A program made the translations under genes and the position numbers. The notes below the pieces were generated by a model. It was not told where the DNA came from. It saw nothing but the letters and a program-made list of their open reading frames with translations, and did no database searches. A DNA stretch of 7,421 nt from an uncultured Collinsella sp. (GTDB lineage Bacteria > Actinomycetota > Coriobacteriia > Coriobacteriales > Coriobacteriaceae). Numbering within the stretch: the stretch's first letter is position 1; every line of letters starts with the position of its first letter. Location: assembly GCA_937997605.1 (NCBI GenBank), contig CALLFD010000457.1, positions 1 to 7,421 on the forward strand, read 5' to 3'. Shown piece by piece: positions 1 to 5,371 of this stretch.

Positions 1-126
1 CCGATCGACGCTGATGACTGCCCAGCCTATGCGATGAGCGCTCTGCATACCGATAGCATGCTCTTCGACGAGGAAATCCTACTCAAAGGCCTCGATGTCT
101 ACAAACGATTGCTTGGCTTGGAGTGA
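1..126 (+). CDS. C-terminal fragment of an unidentified enzyme, possibly M20-family amidohydrolase
   Basis: Frame 1 is open from the first base and ends with TGA at 124-126, giving the last 41 residues of a protein whose body lies outside the window. The tail has a His followed by an acidic FDEEIL stretch and a short helix ending KRLLGLE. This resembles the end of M20-type amidohydrolases and aminoacylases, where an H...FDEEAL segment precedes a terminal helix, but too little is present to be sure. The next gene begins almost on its stop codon, so the two are probably translationally coupled in one operon. The fragment is clearly coding in style, and the family is a guess. Confidence 0.55.
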   Translation, partial: PIDADDCPAYAMSALHTDSMLFDEEILLKGLDVYKRLLGLE

Positions 127-128
127 CG

Positions 129-452
129 ATGGAACGACGCCGACAGACTGCCGTTTATAGTCCCGGTGGGTGTGGATGTGGCTTGTTGTTGCTTCCGGTT
201 ATTGCTGTGAGCATTGGCGTGATGTTTGCGCTTGCTGGGCTGGCTGCGGCGGCACTCGTACTGTTTATCACTGCCATCGGCGTGACGATTTGGCTCTGCC
301 GCAATCGCGAGCGACGCCGTGCCGGCGGTAAAACCAATGTCGGCTGGGTTGTATTCCTGGTCATTGCGTACCCGCTGAGTGTCAGCTACCTGGTGTTCTT
401 TGTCCTGTTGATGGTCAGTGCCTTTACCGGGGAATCCGTCACGGTGGGTTGA
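129..452 (+). CDS. Small integral membrane protein, unknown function
   Basis: A 107-residue hydrophobic protein I do not recognise. After a short basic N-terminus (MERRR) and a Gly/Cys patch (GGCGCG, about residues 14-18) there are roughly 40 hydrophobic residues, enough for two membrane helices (about 18-36 and 37-57). A strongly basic loop (RNRERRR, about 58-66) follows, then a third hydrophobic segment (about 72-98). The basic loop suggests a cytoplasmic connection. I chose ATG 129 because GGAG at 120-123 lies 5 nt before it. A GTG at 123 in the same frame would add two residues and overlap the previous stop (GTGA). Close linkage to the upstream gene suggests one operon. There is no catalytic motif, so it may be an accessory membrane protein. 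Confidence 0.7.
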   Translation: MERRRQTAVYSPGGCGCGLLLLPVIAVSIGVMFALAGLAAAALVLFITAIGVTIWLCRNRERRRAGGKTNVGWVVFLVIAYPLSVSYLVFFVLLMVSAFTGESVTVG

Positions 453-613
453 TGCACTGCCAGCAGACGGTTGCGCAAAGTGCGTTTGCTCGGCGTTTGG
501 ATAACTGCATTGGCCGTTTACCGCAGCCTTAGCTCTCAGCTAATGAATTCAAGTTTAATCCTTCCTACGATGTGCTGTGTGCTGGCACGGTAGCCGGATC
601 GTAGGAAGGATGC
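453..613 (+). other. Intergenic region before the lipoprotein gene
   Basis: This 161-nt gap contains several short symmetric elements. The palindrome TTGCGCAA is at 471-478 and recurs at two other promoters in the window. A 6-bp inverted repeat TTAGCT-CTC-AGCTAA is at 529-543. A 14-bp inverted repeat at 558-611 is listed separately. I found no convincing -35/-10 pair: TTTAAT at 554-559 could be a -10 but has only a poor -35 (TTAGCT, 529-534, spacer 19). A promoter for the lipoprotein gene is expected here but not identified. Confidence 0.5.
558..611 (+). promoter_or_regulatory. 14-bp perfect inverted repeat containing the lipoprotein ribosome-binding site
   Basis: ATCCTTCCTACGAT (558-571) and its exact reverse complement (598-611) flank a 26-nt spacer. 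The right arm includes the purine-rich Shine-Dalgarno sequence AGGAAGGA (603-610) of the following gene. If both arms are in the mRNA, the stem would bury the ribosome-binding site. If transcription starts within or after the left arm, the repeat is more likely a DNA operator. The symmetry is directly visible and the role is inferred. Confidence 0.6.
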
Positions 614-1159
614 ATGATGAAAAAGCTTGAAAACGAAGTGCTGCTGAGCCGTCGCGCTGCACTGGGCGCATTCGCCACCGTCGCCTTGGGGACTGCCGGT
701 CTTCTTACCGGTTGTGGTAGCGATAAGGCGACCGTCACCGAGGACGCTGGCGATGGCGACAAGAAGGAAGAGGCGAAGAAGGAAGAGCAGTCTACGACTG
801 ACCTGGCGGTTGGTGCGACGGTGACCACGGCTGCCGGTCTTTCCGTCGTTGTCGATTCCGTCCAGCCCGGCCTCACAAATTATGACGGTTCGACCATGAC
901 GGGCATTCACGTCACGTACGTCAACAATGGTGATGAGGGCGCAGATTACAACATCTACGACTGGAAGGGCGAGGACGCCAACGGCGCTCAGCAGAATCAG
1001 GGTTACTACAGCGAGGGCTCCGATGAGCTGCAGTCTGGTACCCTTGCCGCTGGTGGCTCTGTGGCGGGCAATATCTACTTTGATGGCGATATCAAGAAGG
1101 CACTGTATTTTGCCAACATGTTTGATAAGTCTGCCACTGCAAGCTGGGTGTTGGCCTAG
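614..1159 (+). CDS. Tat-type lipoprotein with DUF4352-like domain
   Basis: The 181-residue product has a short N-region, twin arginines (SRRAAL, residues 12-17), a hydrophobic core and the lipobox LLTGC. This predicts Tat export, cleavage before Cys34 and a diacylglyceryl anchor on the outer face of the membrane. A charged Asp/Glu/Lys linker (about 37-59) leads to a globular domain (about 62-181). Its pattern (VGATVTTAAGLSVVVDSV, then an IHVTYVNNGDE strand and a late FDGDI) resembles the Ig-like DUF4352 family. ATG 614 and ATG 617 are both possible: AGGAAGGA at 603-610 is 3 nt from the first and 6 nt from the second. The HTH gene follows after 39 nt with no terminator, suggesting co-transcription. 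A ligand-binding or sensor role is inference. Confidence 0.85.
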   Translation: MMKKLENEVLLSRRAALGAFATVALGTAGLLTGCGSDKATVTEDAGDGDKKEEAKKEEQSTTDLAVGATVTTAAGLSVVVDSVQPGLTNYDGSTMTGIHVTYVNNGDEGADYNIYDWKGEDANGAQQNQGYYSEGSDELQSGTLAAGGSVAGNIYFDGDIKKALYFANMFDKSATASWVLA

Positions 1160-1198
1160 CATGTCGCTACCGTTGCGCCGTATGGGAGGTGAAGTCGT

Positions 1199-1621
1199 AT
1201 GCCCGATAAAAAGCTGACTGACGAGTTGCTCAATGAGCTTCTCGACGCGCCAAACATCGATGGCTATATCAAAGAACACGACTTTGCCGCCCCGTCGCTT
1301 TCGAACTACCTGAAGCAGCTACTGCAGGAAAAGGGCTTGGAGCGCTCGCGCGTGGTTCGTATGGCCGATCTCAATGAGACCTTTGGCTATCAGATCTTTA
1401 CCGGTGCGCGGCATCCGAGCCGCAATAAGGTGCTGCAGATTGCCTTTGCGATGGCGCTGACGCTCAAAGAAACCAACCGTGCGCTGACGGCTGCCGGGGT
1501 AAGCGTCCTTAACTGCAAGGACCGCCGCGATGCGATTATCATTTTTTGCATCGATCGCGGGTGCAGCCTCCAAAAGGTCAACGAGGAGCTGTATCGCTTT
1601 GGCGAGGAGACGGTGAGTTAG
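1199..1621 (+). CDS. XRE-type helix-turn-helix protein next to a kinase gene
   Basis: A 140-residue cytoplasmic protein. Residues about 33-102 have the all-helical pattern of XRE/lambda-repressor DNA-binding domains: LSNYLKQLLQEKGL, then the probable HTH RSRVVRMADLNETFGYQIFTG, then the conserved RHPSRNKVLQIAFAM helix and a TLKETNRALTAAG helix. A short second helical unit (about 105-136, beginning RRDAIIIF) is typical of a family I recall lying beside Ser/Thr kinase genes in Gram-positive gut bacteria. A strong ribosome-binding site, GGGAGGTG (1184-1191), is 7 nt before ATG. The kinase gene starts about 98 nt downstream. The protein could be a transcription factor or an adaptor phosphorylated by that kinase. 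DNA-binding ability is likely, and its target is unknown. Confidence 0.85.
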   Translation: MPDKKLTDELLNELLDAPNIDGYIKEHDFAAPSLSNYLKQLLQEKGLERSRVVRMADLNETFGYQIFTGARHPSRNKVLQIAFAMALTLKETNRALTAAGVSVLNCKDRRDAIIIFCIDRGCSLQKVNEELYRFGEETVS

Positions 1622-1671
1622 CGGCTGATATCTGAGCCGGCGGAGCTGCCGAACAACGATGCAAACGAACG

Positions 1672-1701
1672 GGGCGCAGATGCCATGGGGTGTCTGCGCC
1701 C
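1672..1701 (+). repeat. 9-bp inverted repeat before the kinase promoter
   Basis: GGGCGCAGA (1672-1680) pairs perfectly with TCTGCGCCC (1693-1701) around a 12-nt loop. There is no T-run after the stem, so a classic intrinsic terminator is doubtful. It lies where the -35 region of the kinase promoter would be, only 5 nt before the TATGAT box. It could be a terminator-like structure for the HTH gene or an operator. Confidence 0.55.
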
Positions 1702-1706
1702 TGCGC

Positions 1707-1712
1707 TATGAT
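1707..1712 (+). promoter_or_regulatory. Putative -10 box TATGAT of the kinase gene
   Basis: TATGAT matches the TATAAT consensus at five of six positions. It lies 7 nt before ATG 1720, so transcription would begin at about the A of that start codon and give a leaderless mRNA. No good -35 hexamer is visible; the inverted repeat occupies that position. Confidence 0.5.
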
Positions 1713-1719
1713 GGAGGCT

Positions 1720-3099
1720 ATGGATACTCAGAGCCCAACATATTCCGATGACGAGCTGACCGCAGCGCTTGCCGAGCACCTGGCGTCGCTCGATCGCGAC
1801 GACAGCTATCGCGTGGAGCGTGTACTTAAGCGCTCGTCCGTTGAAACAACCGAGCTCGTGTACTTTGAAGGAACCGGCGGTGGTTCGCTCGGCCCCTTTG
1901 TCCGTAAACGTATCGATGCTTCGGCTCAAATCGGCGGGGCATACGAGCGCCTGTTTGCCGCTCAGCGGGCAGGCAGGCGTTTTGAGCACCTGCCCAGAAT
2001 CGTCGATTGTCGTCGTGTGGGCGACGAGCTCAACGTGGTTATGGAATACATCGAAGGGGAGACGCTCGGGGCGCTGGTGGACCGTCTGGGAGCCACCCCC
2101 GATTATGCACGTGAATTGTATCCTGTCCTTTGCGACGCCGTGGGCGAGCTCCATGCCGGTTTTGCAATGGCGGGGGAGGCTTCGGCGCCAGTGATCCATC
2201 GCGACCTCAAGCCGTCGAATATCATCGCGACAGGTGCCAACTATACGCCTGATGACGGCCTGACGTTTTCATCGCTGGTGATTATCGACCTGGGGATCGC
2301 GCGCGTATGGCGCGATGGCGCCGATGCCGATACCGTCAAGTTTGGGACACGGCCCTATGCGCCGCCCGAGCAGTATGGGTTTGGGCAGACGAGCGTACGA
2401 AGCGACGTCTACGCACTTGGCGCCCTGTTGTTCTTCTGCTTGACGGGAGTCGACCCTAAACCAGGGCTCGACATGCGCGAGCAATGCGAGGCGCGCGGCA
2501 TTCCTACTCCACTTGCCGATGCCGTCTGCATGTCGATGGCGCTCGACCCGGCCAAGCGTTTTGCGAGCGCGGAAGCGTTGGGACGGGCGACGCGCGCGGC
2601 ATACGATCTAAGTCGCCCCGTGCGGCCTCCTGCGCCTGCGCCTGTCCGTACTCCGGCCTCGGAGACGGTGTTGACGCCCCAAGGGCTCCAGAACCCCACA
2701 GGGCTTCCTAGGCCTGCCGCCTCCGCTGCATGCGGTCTGCTCTCTCGCGTTCCGGAGTCTCTGGGGCGTATTTGGAATACGCTCGTCTGCTTCTCGCTGC
2801 TTGTGTTCTTTGCCGGAAGTCACTTTGCCGTCTTTCACCCCACGGGAGCAAATCAAGGCTACCCGACGTGGCTTCTCATAATCGAGTATTTTTTCTTTGT
2901 CGATGGCCTTATGGTGCTTATGCATTTTGCGCTGCTCGATAAGCGCCGTCTTCGTCGGCGATTCGCATTGCTCGACAGCTATCGCGGCAAGAAGCTCGCG
3001 AAGCTCTTGCTCAAGGCATTGGGTGTGCTGCTCCTATGCATGATCGTCATAGTCGCGGTTGCCAATGCGACCGGCGTCGTCGATACCTCCGCTACCTAA
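1720..3099 (+). CDS. Hanks-type Ser/Thr protein kinase with C-terminal membrane helices
   Basis: A 459-residue protein from ATG 1720. The kinase domain covers about residues 30-295. Visible landmarks are the probable ATP-anchoring Lys63 (FVRKRID), the hinge VVMEYIEGETL, the catalytic loop HRDLKPSN (Asp162, Lys164, Asn167), DLG in place of DFG (Asp190) and the activation-segment end GTRPYAPPEQYG with Glu217, then SDVYALG. All catalytic residues are present, but the usual glycine-rich GxGxxG loop is not. A Pro/Ala-rich linker (about 302-335) leads to three hydrophobic segments (about 352-372, 383-405, 428-450), so the kinase faces the cytoplasm from a membrane anchor. There are no PASTA repeats. 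I chose ATG 1720 because TATGAT lies just before it. GTG 1690 and ATG 1708/1711 are alternatives, but 1690 falls in the hairpin and none has a spaced ribosome-binding site. The substrate is unknown; the adjacent HTH protein is the obvious candidate. Confidence 0.88.
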   Translation: MDTQSPTYSDDELTAALAEHLASLDRDDSYRVERVLKRSSVETTELVYFEGTGGGSLGPFVRKRIDASAQIGGAYERLFAAQRAGRRFEHLPRIVDCRRVGDELNVVMEYIEGETLGALVDRLGATPDYARELYPVLCDAVGELHAGFAMAGEASAPVIHRDLKPSNIIATGANYTPDDGLTFSSLVIIDLGIARVWRDGADADTVKFGTRPYAPPEQYGFGQTSVRSDVYALGALLFFCLTGVDPKPGLDMREQCEARGIPTPLADAVCMSMALDPAKRFASAEALGRATRAAYDLSRPVRPPAPAPVRTPASETVLTPQGLQNPTGLPRPAASAACGLLSRVPESLGRIWNTLVCFSLLVFFAGSHFAVFHPTGANQGYPTWLLIIEYFFFVDGLMVLMHFALLDKRRLRRRFALLDSYRGKKLAKLLLKALGVLLLCMIVIVAVANATGVVDTSAT

Positions 3100-3103
3100 A
3101 AGA

Positions 3104-3126
3104 AAAGGGCCCCATTGGGGCCCTTT
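3104..3126. terminator. Bidirectional intrinsic terminator between convergent genes
   Basis: AAAGGGCCCC (3104-3113) and GGGGCCCTTT (3117-3126) form a perfect 10-bp stem with a 3-nt loop, in the 37-nt gap between the kinase stop and the hydrolase stop. On the - strand the stem is followed by a T-rich tail (CTTTTCTTTTA), a strong terminator for the hydrolase gene. On the + strand only the three T of the stem follow, so it is weaker for the kinase. Confidence 0.85.
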
Positions 3127-3136
3127 GCAGTTGCAC

Positions 3137-4270
3137 TTAGATGCGGTTCATCTGAGCGGCGACTTTGTTGTACCAGTCCTGCCACGTGGGCGGGCAGTAC
3201 TTTTTGGCCGCTGCCGGGGTAAGGGTGGAGCCGTAGTTGGCGCCCAGATAGGCAACGTGAGCGGAGATGCCCTCGCTCCAGCTGCCAAAGCTGCGCCAAC
3301 CGCCGCCACGTGCACTCCAGCCCCAGGCGTTGTAAGAATTGGCGCAATAAGCACCCTTGGTGCTCTCGATGCAGGCGATGGCGGGGGACCAACGGGGGTC
3401 GACACCGGTATTCCAAGCGGCGACGGCAAAGATATAGCCCTGGCCTGCCATGGGGGAGCCGGCGAGATAATTGTCGATGCGGCCTGTCCACTCATTAATG
3501 AACGAATCGTAATCGGAGTTACCAGTATTGGAGCTGTTCACCGTGGTGTCGATGGTGGTGTTGGTGTTGGTGGCCTGGCTGCTGGAATTGCTGCCGCTTA
3601 CGCCCTCGCCCGAGAGCTTCTCGGCGGCAGCGGCCTTATCGGCCTCAAGCTTGGCAAGCTCGGCGGCATTTTCCTGCTCGGCTTTTGCCTGCGCCTCGCT
3701 GCGGAGCTGCTGGGCCTGCGCCAGCGCGTCCTCGGCGTTTTTCTGCTCCGCCTCAAGCTGAGACTTGGCCTGCTGGAGCTCGGCCTTGTTCTGCTCGAGT
3801 TCGGTTTGCATATTATTGAGCTCTTCGATCTCGTCGACGCTCGAGCTCGTGATCTGGTTGGTGTATTTGCAGGTCGTGATGAACTCACCCAGGCTCTGCG
3901 CGTTGACCAGGAAGCTCACGATGGGATTGGTGCCCTTCTGATACTTGTACAGATCGCGCATGGCGGAGCTTGCCTTGGCCTGCTGCTCGGGAAGCTTGGC
4001 CTCGATTTCCTCGATGCTTGCCTCATTGGAGTCAATCTGCTTTTGCAGGTCATCGAGCTTGGTGCGGGCGTCGTTGTAGGCGCTCGTAGCGGCTTCGATC
4101 TTCTGCTGGGCTGCGGAAAGCTGGTCCTGCGTTGCCTGCGAGGCGGCATACGCCGCAACGGGGGAGAGCATCGGCGTGGCCGTCAGCGCAACGGCGAGCG
4201 CGGCGCTCGTGATGATACGAGCCGGCTTCGACGCAATGAGCGCTGCGGTGCGATGATTCGAATGCTGCAT
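3137..4270 (-). CDS. Secreted peptidoglycan hydrolase: PcsB-like coiled coil plus lysozyme-like domain
   Basis: A 377-residue exported protein. A Sec signal peptide (about 1-42, ending AYA) precedes a long Ala/Gln/Glu-rich coiled coil (about 45-220). It is interrupted by a segment with SFLVNAQSLGEFITTCKYTNQI (about 118-139), which resembles the hinge region of PcsB/CwlO-type hydrolases (SFSDFxxRxxxLNKI). In that family the coiled coil is gated by the FtsEX complex. A Ser/Asn/Thr linker (about 221-253) leads to a C-terminal domain (about 254-377) with IESTKG (Glu302 the likely catalytic acid), NSYNAWGW and Cys300, 309 and 359. This resembles a lysozyme/lytic transglycosylase or glucosaminidase fold rather than the NlpC/P60 or CHAP domain usual for PcsB relatives. 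I chose ATG 4270 because GAGGG lies 5 nt before it; an in-frame TTG at 4285 would add five residues. Wall cleavage is well supported; the exact bond cut is not. Confidence 0.85.
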   Translation of the reverse strand: MQHSNHRTAALIASKPARIITSAALAVALTATPMLSPVAAYAASQATQDQLSAAQQKIEAATSAYNDARTKLDDLQKQIDSNEASIEEIEAKLPEQQAKASSAMRDLYKYQKGTNPIVSFLVNAQSLGEFITTCKYTNQITSSSVDEIEELNNMQTELEQNKAELQQAKSQLEAEQKNAEDALAQAQQLRSEAQAKAEQENAAELAKLEADKAAAAEKLSGEGVSGSNSSSQATNTNTTIDTTVNSSNTGNSDYDSFINEWTGRIDNYLAGSPMAGQGYIFAVAAWNTGVDPRWSPAIACIESTKGAYCANSYNAWGWSARGGGWRSFGSWSEGISAHVAYLGANYGSTLTPAAAKKYCPPTWQDWYNKVAAQMNRI

Positions 4271-4301
4271 CCAGTCCCTCTGCAATCAATCGTAGGTTAT
4301 G

Positions 4302-4318
4302 GTTCGAACGGTATTCTA
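4302..4318 (-). promoter_or_regulatory. Putative hydrolase promoter with palindrome at the start site
   Basis: On the - strand TAGAAT (4318 down to 4313) is a five-of-six match to the -10 consensus. Transcription would start near 4306, inside the 8-bp palindrome GTTCGAAC (4302-4309), leaving a leader of about 36 nt with the GAGGG ribosome-binding site. No good -35 is present; a TCAAGTTGA motif occupies that position, which would suit an activator-dependent promoter. Confidence 0.45.
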
Positions 4319-4333
4319 CTACTGCTTTCGACC

Positions 4334-4439
4334 TCAACTTGAACCTTAAAGGTCCCAAAGGGTCAAGTTGAACTTGAGGCTTTGGCTTTGACCTGCAGTT
4401 ATGATGAATTGTTGAGAAACCATAGAGTTCAACTTTAAC
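4334..4439. repeat. Cluster of TCAAGTTGA-type palindromes upstream of the hydrolase gene
   Basis: Three related symmetric sites lie in the 234-nt gap between the hydrolase and MOSC genes. TCAACTTGA is at 4334-4342 (the reverse complement of TCAAGTTGA). TCAAGTTGAACTTGA at 4363-4377 is a perfect 15-nt palindrome around G4370. The imperfect palindrome GTTCAACTTTAAC is at 4427-4439. There is also an imperfect direct repeat, GCTTTCGACCTCAACTT (4324-4340) and GCTTTGACCTGCAGTT (4385-4400). The stretch is visibly richer in AT than the flanking genes. These look like operator sites for the hydrolase promoter. No terminator for the MOSC gene is obvious here. Confidence 0.55.
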
Positions 4440-4504
4440 GTTACAGAGCCCTGTTTGAGAGGAGTTTTGGGCTGTAAAAGCTATCTCAACGTGGGGTTTC
4501 ATAA

Positions 4505-5137
4505 CTACAGCGTGCCCTTCTGGCGAGCCTGCTCAATCTCTTCGAGGGCCTCGGCGGGGGTGAACGAACAGGTGCCGTCGCCGAGTTTGACTACCCGGAT
4601 ATCGTCGCCGGTATGGACCTCTCCGCCCTTTAGTACCACGCCAAAAACGCCCTCGTGGGGAAAGATACAGTCGCCGGCGAGATAGTAGATGGCACAGCGG
4701 GTGTGGCAGACCTTGCCGATCTGACTGATTTCGACCAGGACATCGTTGCCAATCTTGAGCTGCGTTCCCAGGGGGAGCGAGAGCAGGTTGATGCCCTGGG
4801 TTGTGAAGTTCTCGCCAAAGTCGCCCTCGTGCACATCGAGCCCGCGCGCCTGCGCCGTCTGGATAGACTCTGCAGCTAAAAAGGAAACCTGGCGGTGCCA
4901 ATGCCCGGCGTGCGCATCGGAGGCGAGGCCAAACTGCTCGATGACGGTGTCGTGCCCGTCGGCGACGGGTGACTTACGCGTGCCTTTGTGCTCCGACGTG
5001 TTGATTGAGACGATACGGGCAGGCCCGTTGTAAGCATCGTTTGCGGTGCGTAGGGGAGCTGCCGTTTGTGCGCGTTCCGCCAGCTCGTGCCTCGCGGCAT
5101 TGAGGATGGGATTATCGGTCGGATGGTCTTGGGGCAC
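4505..5137 (-). CDS. MOSC-domain protein
   Basis: A 210-residue protein with a single MOSC domain (about 40-186), named after the molybdenum-cofactor sulfurase C-terminal domain. Family features seen are IVSINTSEHKGTRK near the domain start, the HRQVSFLA block (81-88), GDFGENFTTQG (105-115), KVCHTRCAI with Cys144 (and Cys148) as the likely sulfur-carrying Cys, and FPHEGVFGVVLKGG near the end. Such proteins handle sulfur transfer or Moco-linked N-oxide and xenobiotic reduction, and stand-alone forms are common in anaerobes beside Moco genes. No Moco gene is visible here. The first 38 residues form an extension before the core. The start is a GTG at 5137 with only a weak AAAGG upstream, so the N-terminus is uncertain. 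It is read in the same direction as the hydrolase gene but 234 nt away, so probably separately expressed. Confidence 0.85.
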   Translation of the reverse strand: MPQDHPTDNPILNAARHELAERAQTAAPLRTANDAYNGPARIVSINTSEHKGTRKSPVADGHDTVIEQFGLASDAHAGHWHRQVSFLAAESIQTAQARGLDVHEGDFGENFTTQGINLLSLPLGTQLKIGNDVLVEISQIGKVCHTRCAIYYLAGDCIFPHEGVFGVVLKGGEVHTGDDIRVVKLGDGTCSFTPAEALEEIEQARQKGTL

Positions 5138-5371
5138 GTGCGCGCCTTTCGCTCGAGGATGTCAATACACTGAATCCTACAACAATGGTAGGTTCATTGC
5201 CCATTGTCATACAACGGTGAGCGCCGTCTTCGTGCTGGCCTTCGTGCTGGACGATTGCGTCGATTGCCATAGATACGGTGGAGCTTTGGGCGCCGGCGGC
5301 TTGGCACGCTAGAATAAATCAGTTGCGCAAAGACCGCCCGTTGTGTGGGCAGTTCATGATAGGAAGTTTCC
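5138..5371. other. Divergent intergenic region between MOSC and ligase genes
   Basis: This 234-nt region must hold promoters for both flanking genes. Towards MOSC (- strand) TAGGAT (5179-5174) is a weak -10 candidate and TTGACA (5165-5160) is a perfect -35 hexamer with no matching -10. Two overlapping inverted repeats are present: CCTAC/GTAGG (5176-5180 and 5188-5192) and ACAATGG/CCATTGT (5182-5188 and 5201-5207). Short tandem repeats of CTTCGTGCTGG (5228-5238, 5240-5250) and CGATTGC (5252-5258, 5261-5267) follow. The ligase promoter is listed separately. I found no convincing gene inside. Confidence 0.5.
5310..5330 (+). promoter_or_regulatory. Putative ligase promoter with TTGCGCAA operator
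   Basis: TAGAAT (5310-5315) is a good -10 box. TTGGGC (5286-5291, spacer 18) is a weak -35. Transcription would start near 5322, and the 8-bp palindrome TTGCGCAA (5323-5330) covers the first transcribed bases, a typical repressor position. The leader would be about 50 nt, with AGGAAG (5361-5366) 5 nt before ATG 5372. Confidence 0.5.

Noticed and set aside
536..1279. 247-codon open frame on the - strand opposite the lipoprotein and HTH start
   Set aside because: The + strand encodes a clear lipobox protein with a ribosome-binding site. The antisense frame has no such start and no family features.
1622..1639. CGGCT/AGCCG stem after the HTH stop as a terminator
   Set aside because: Only 5 bp with an 8-nt loop and no T-tract.
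4302..4309. GTTCGAAC as an SOS (LexA) box
   Set aside because: Gram-positive LexA boxes have CGAAC/GTTCG half-sites in the outward order with a 4-nt spacer. This site has the halves in the opposite order and adjacent, and the gene is not a DNA-repair gene.
3059..4342. 427-codon open frame on the + strand opposite the hydrolase
   Set aside because: The - strand protein has a signal peptide, coiled coil and catalytic domain. The + strand frame is Gly/Leu-rich, overlaps the kinase end and crosses the terminator.
4447..4473. AGCCC/GGGCT stem as a MOSC terminator
   Set aside because: Only 5 bp with a 17-nt loop and no T-run placed after it, so too weak to call.
5160..5165. Perfect TTGACA (- strand) as the MOSC -35
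   Set aside because: A -10 at 17-nt spacing would fall on the GTG start codon and the sequence there (CGCACG) does not resemble one.
5046..5312. 88-codon + strand frame in the MOSC/ligase gap
   Set aside because: Its first half is antisense to MOSC, it is rich in Cys and Trp without any motif, and it has no good ribosome-binding site.
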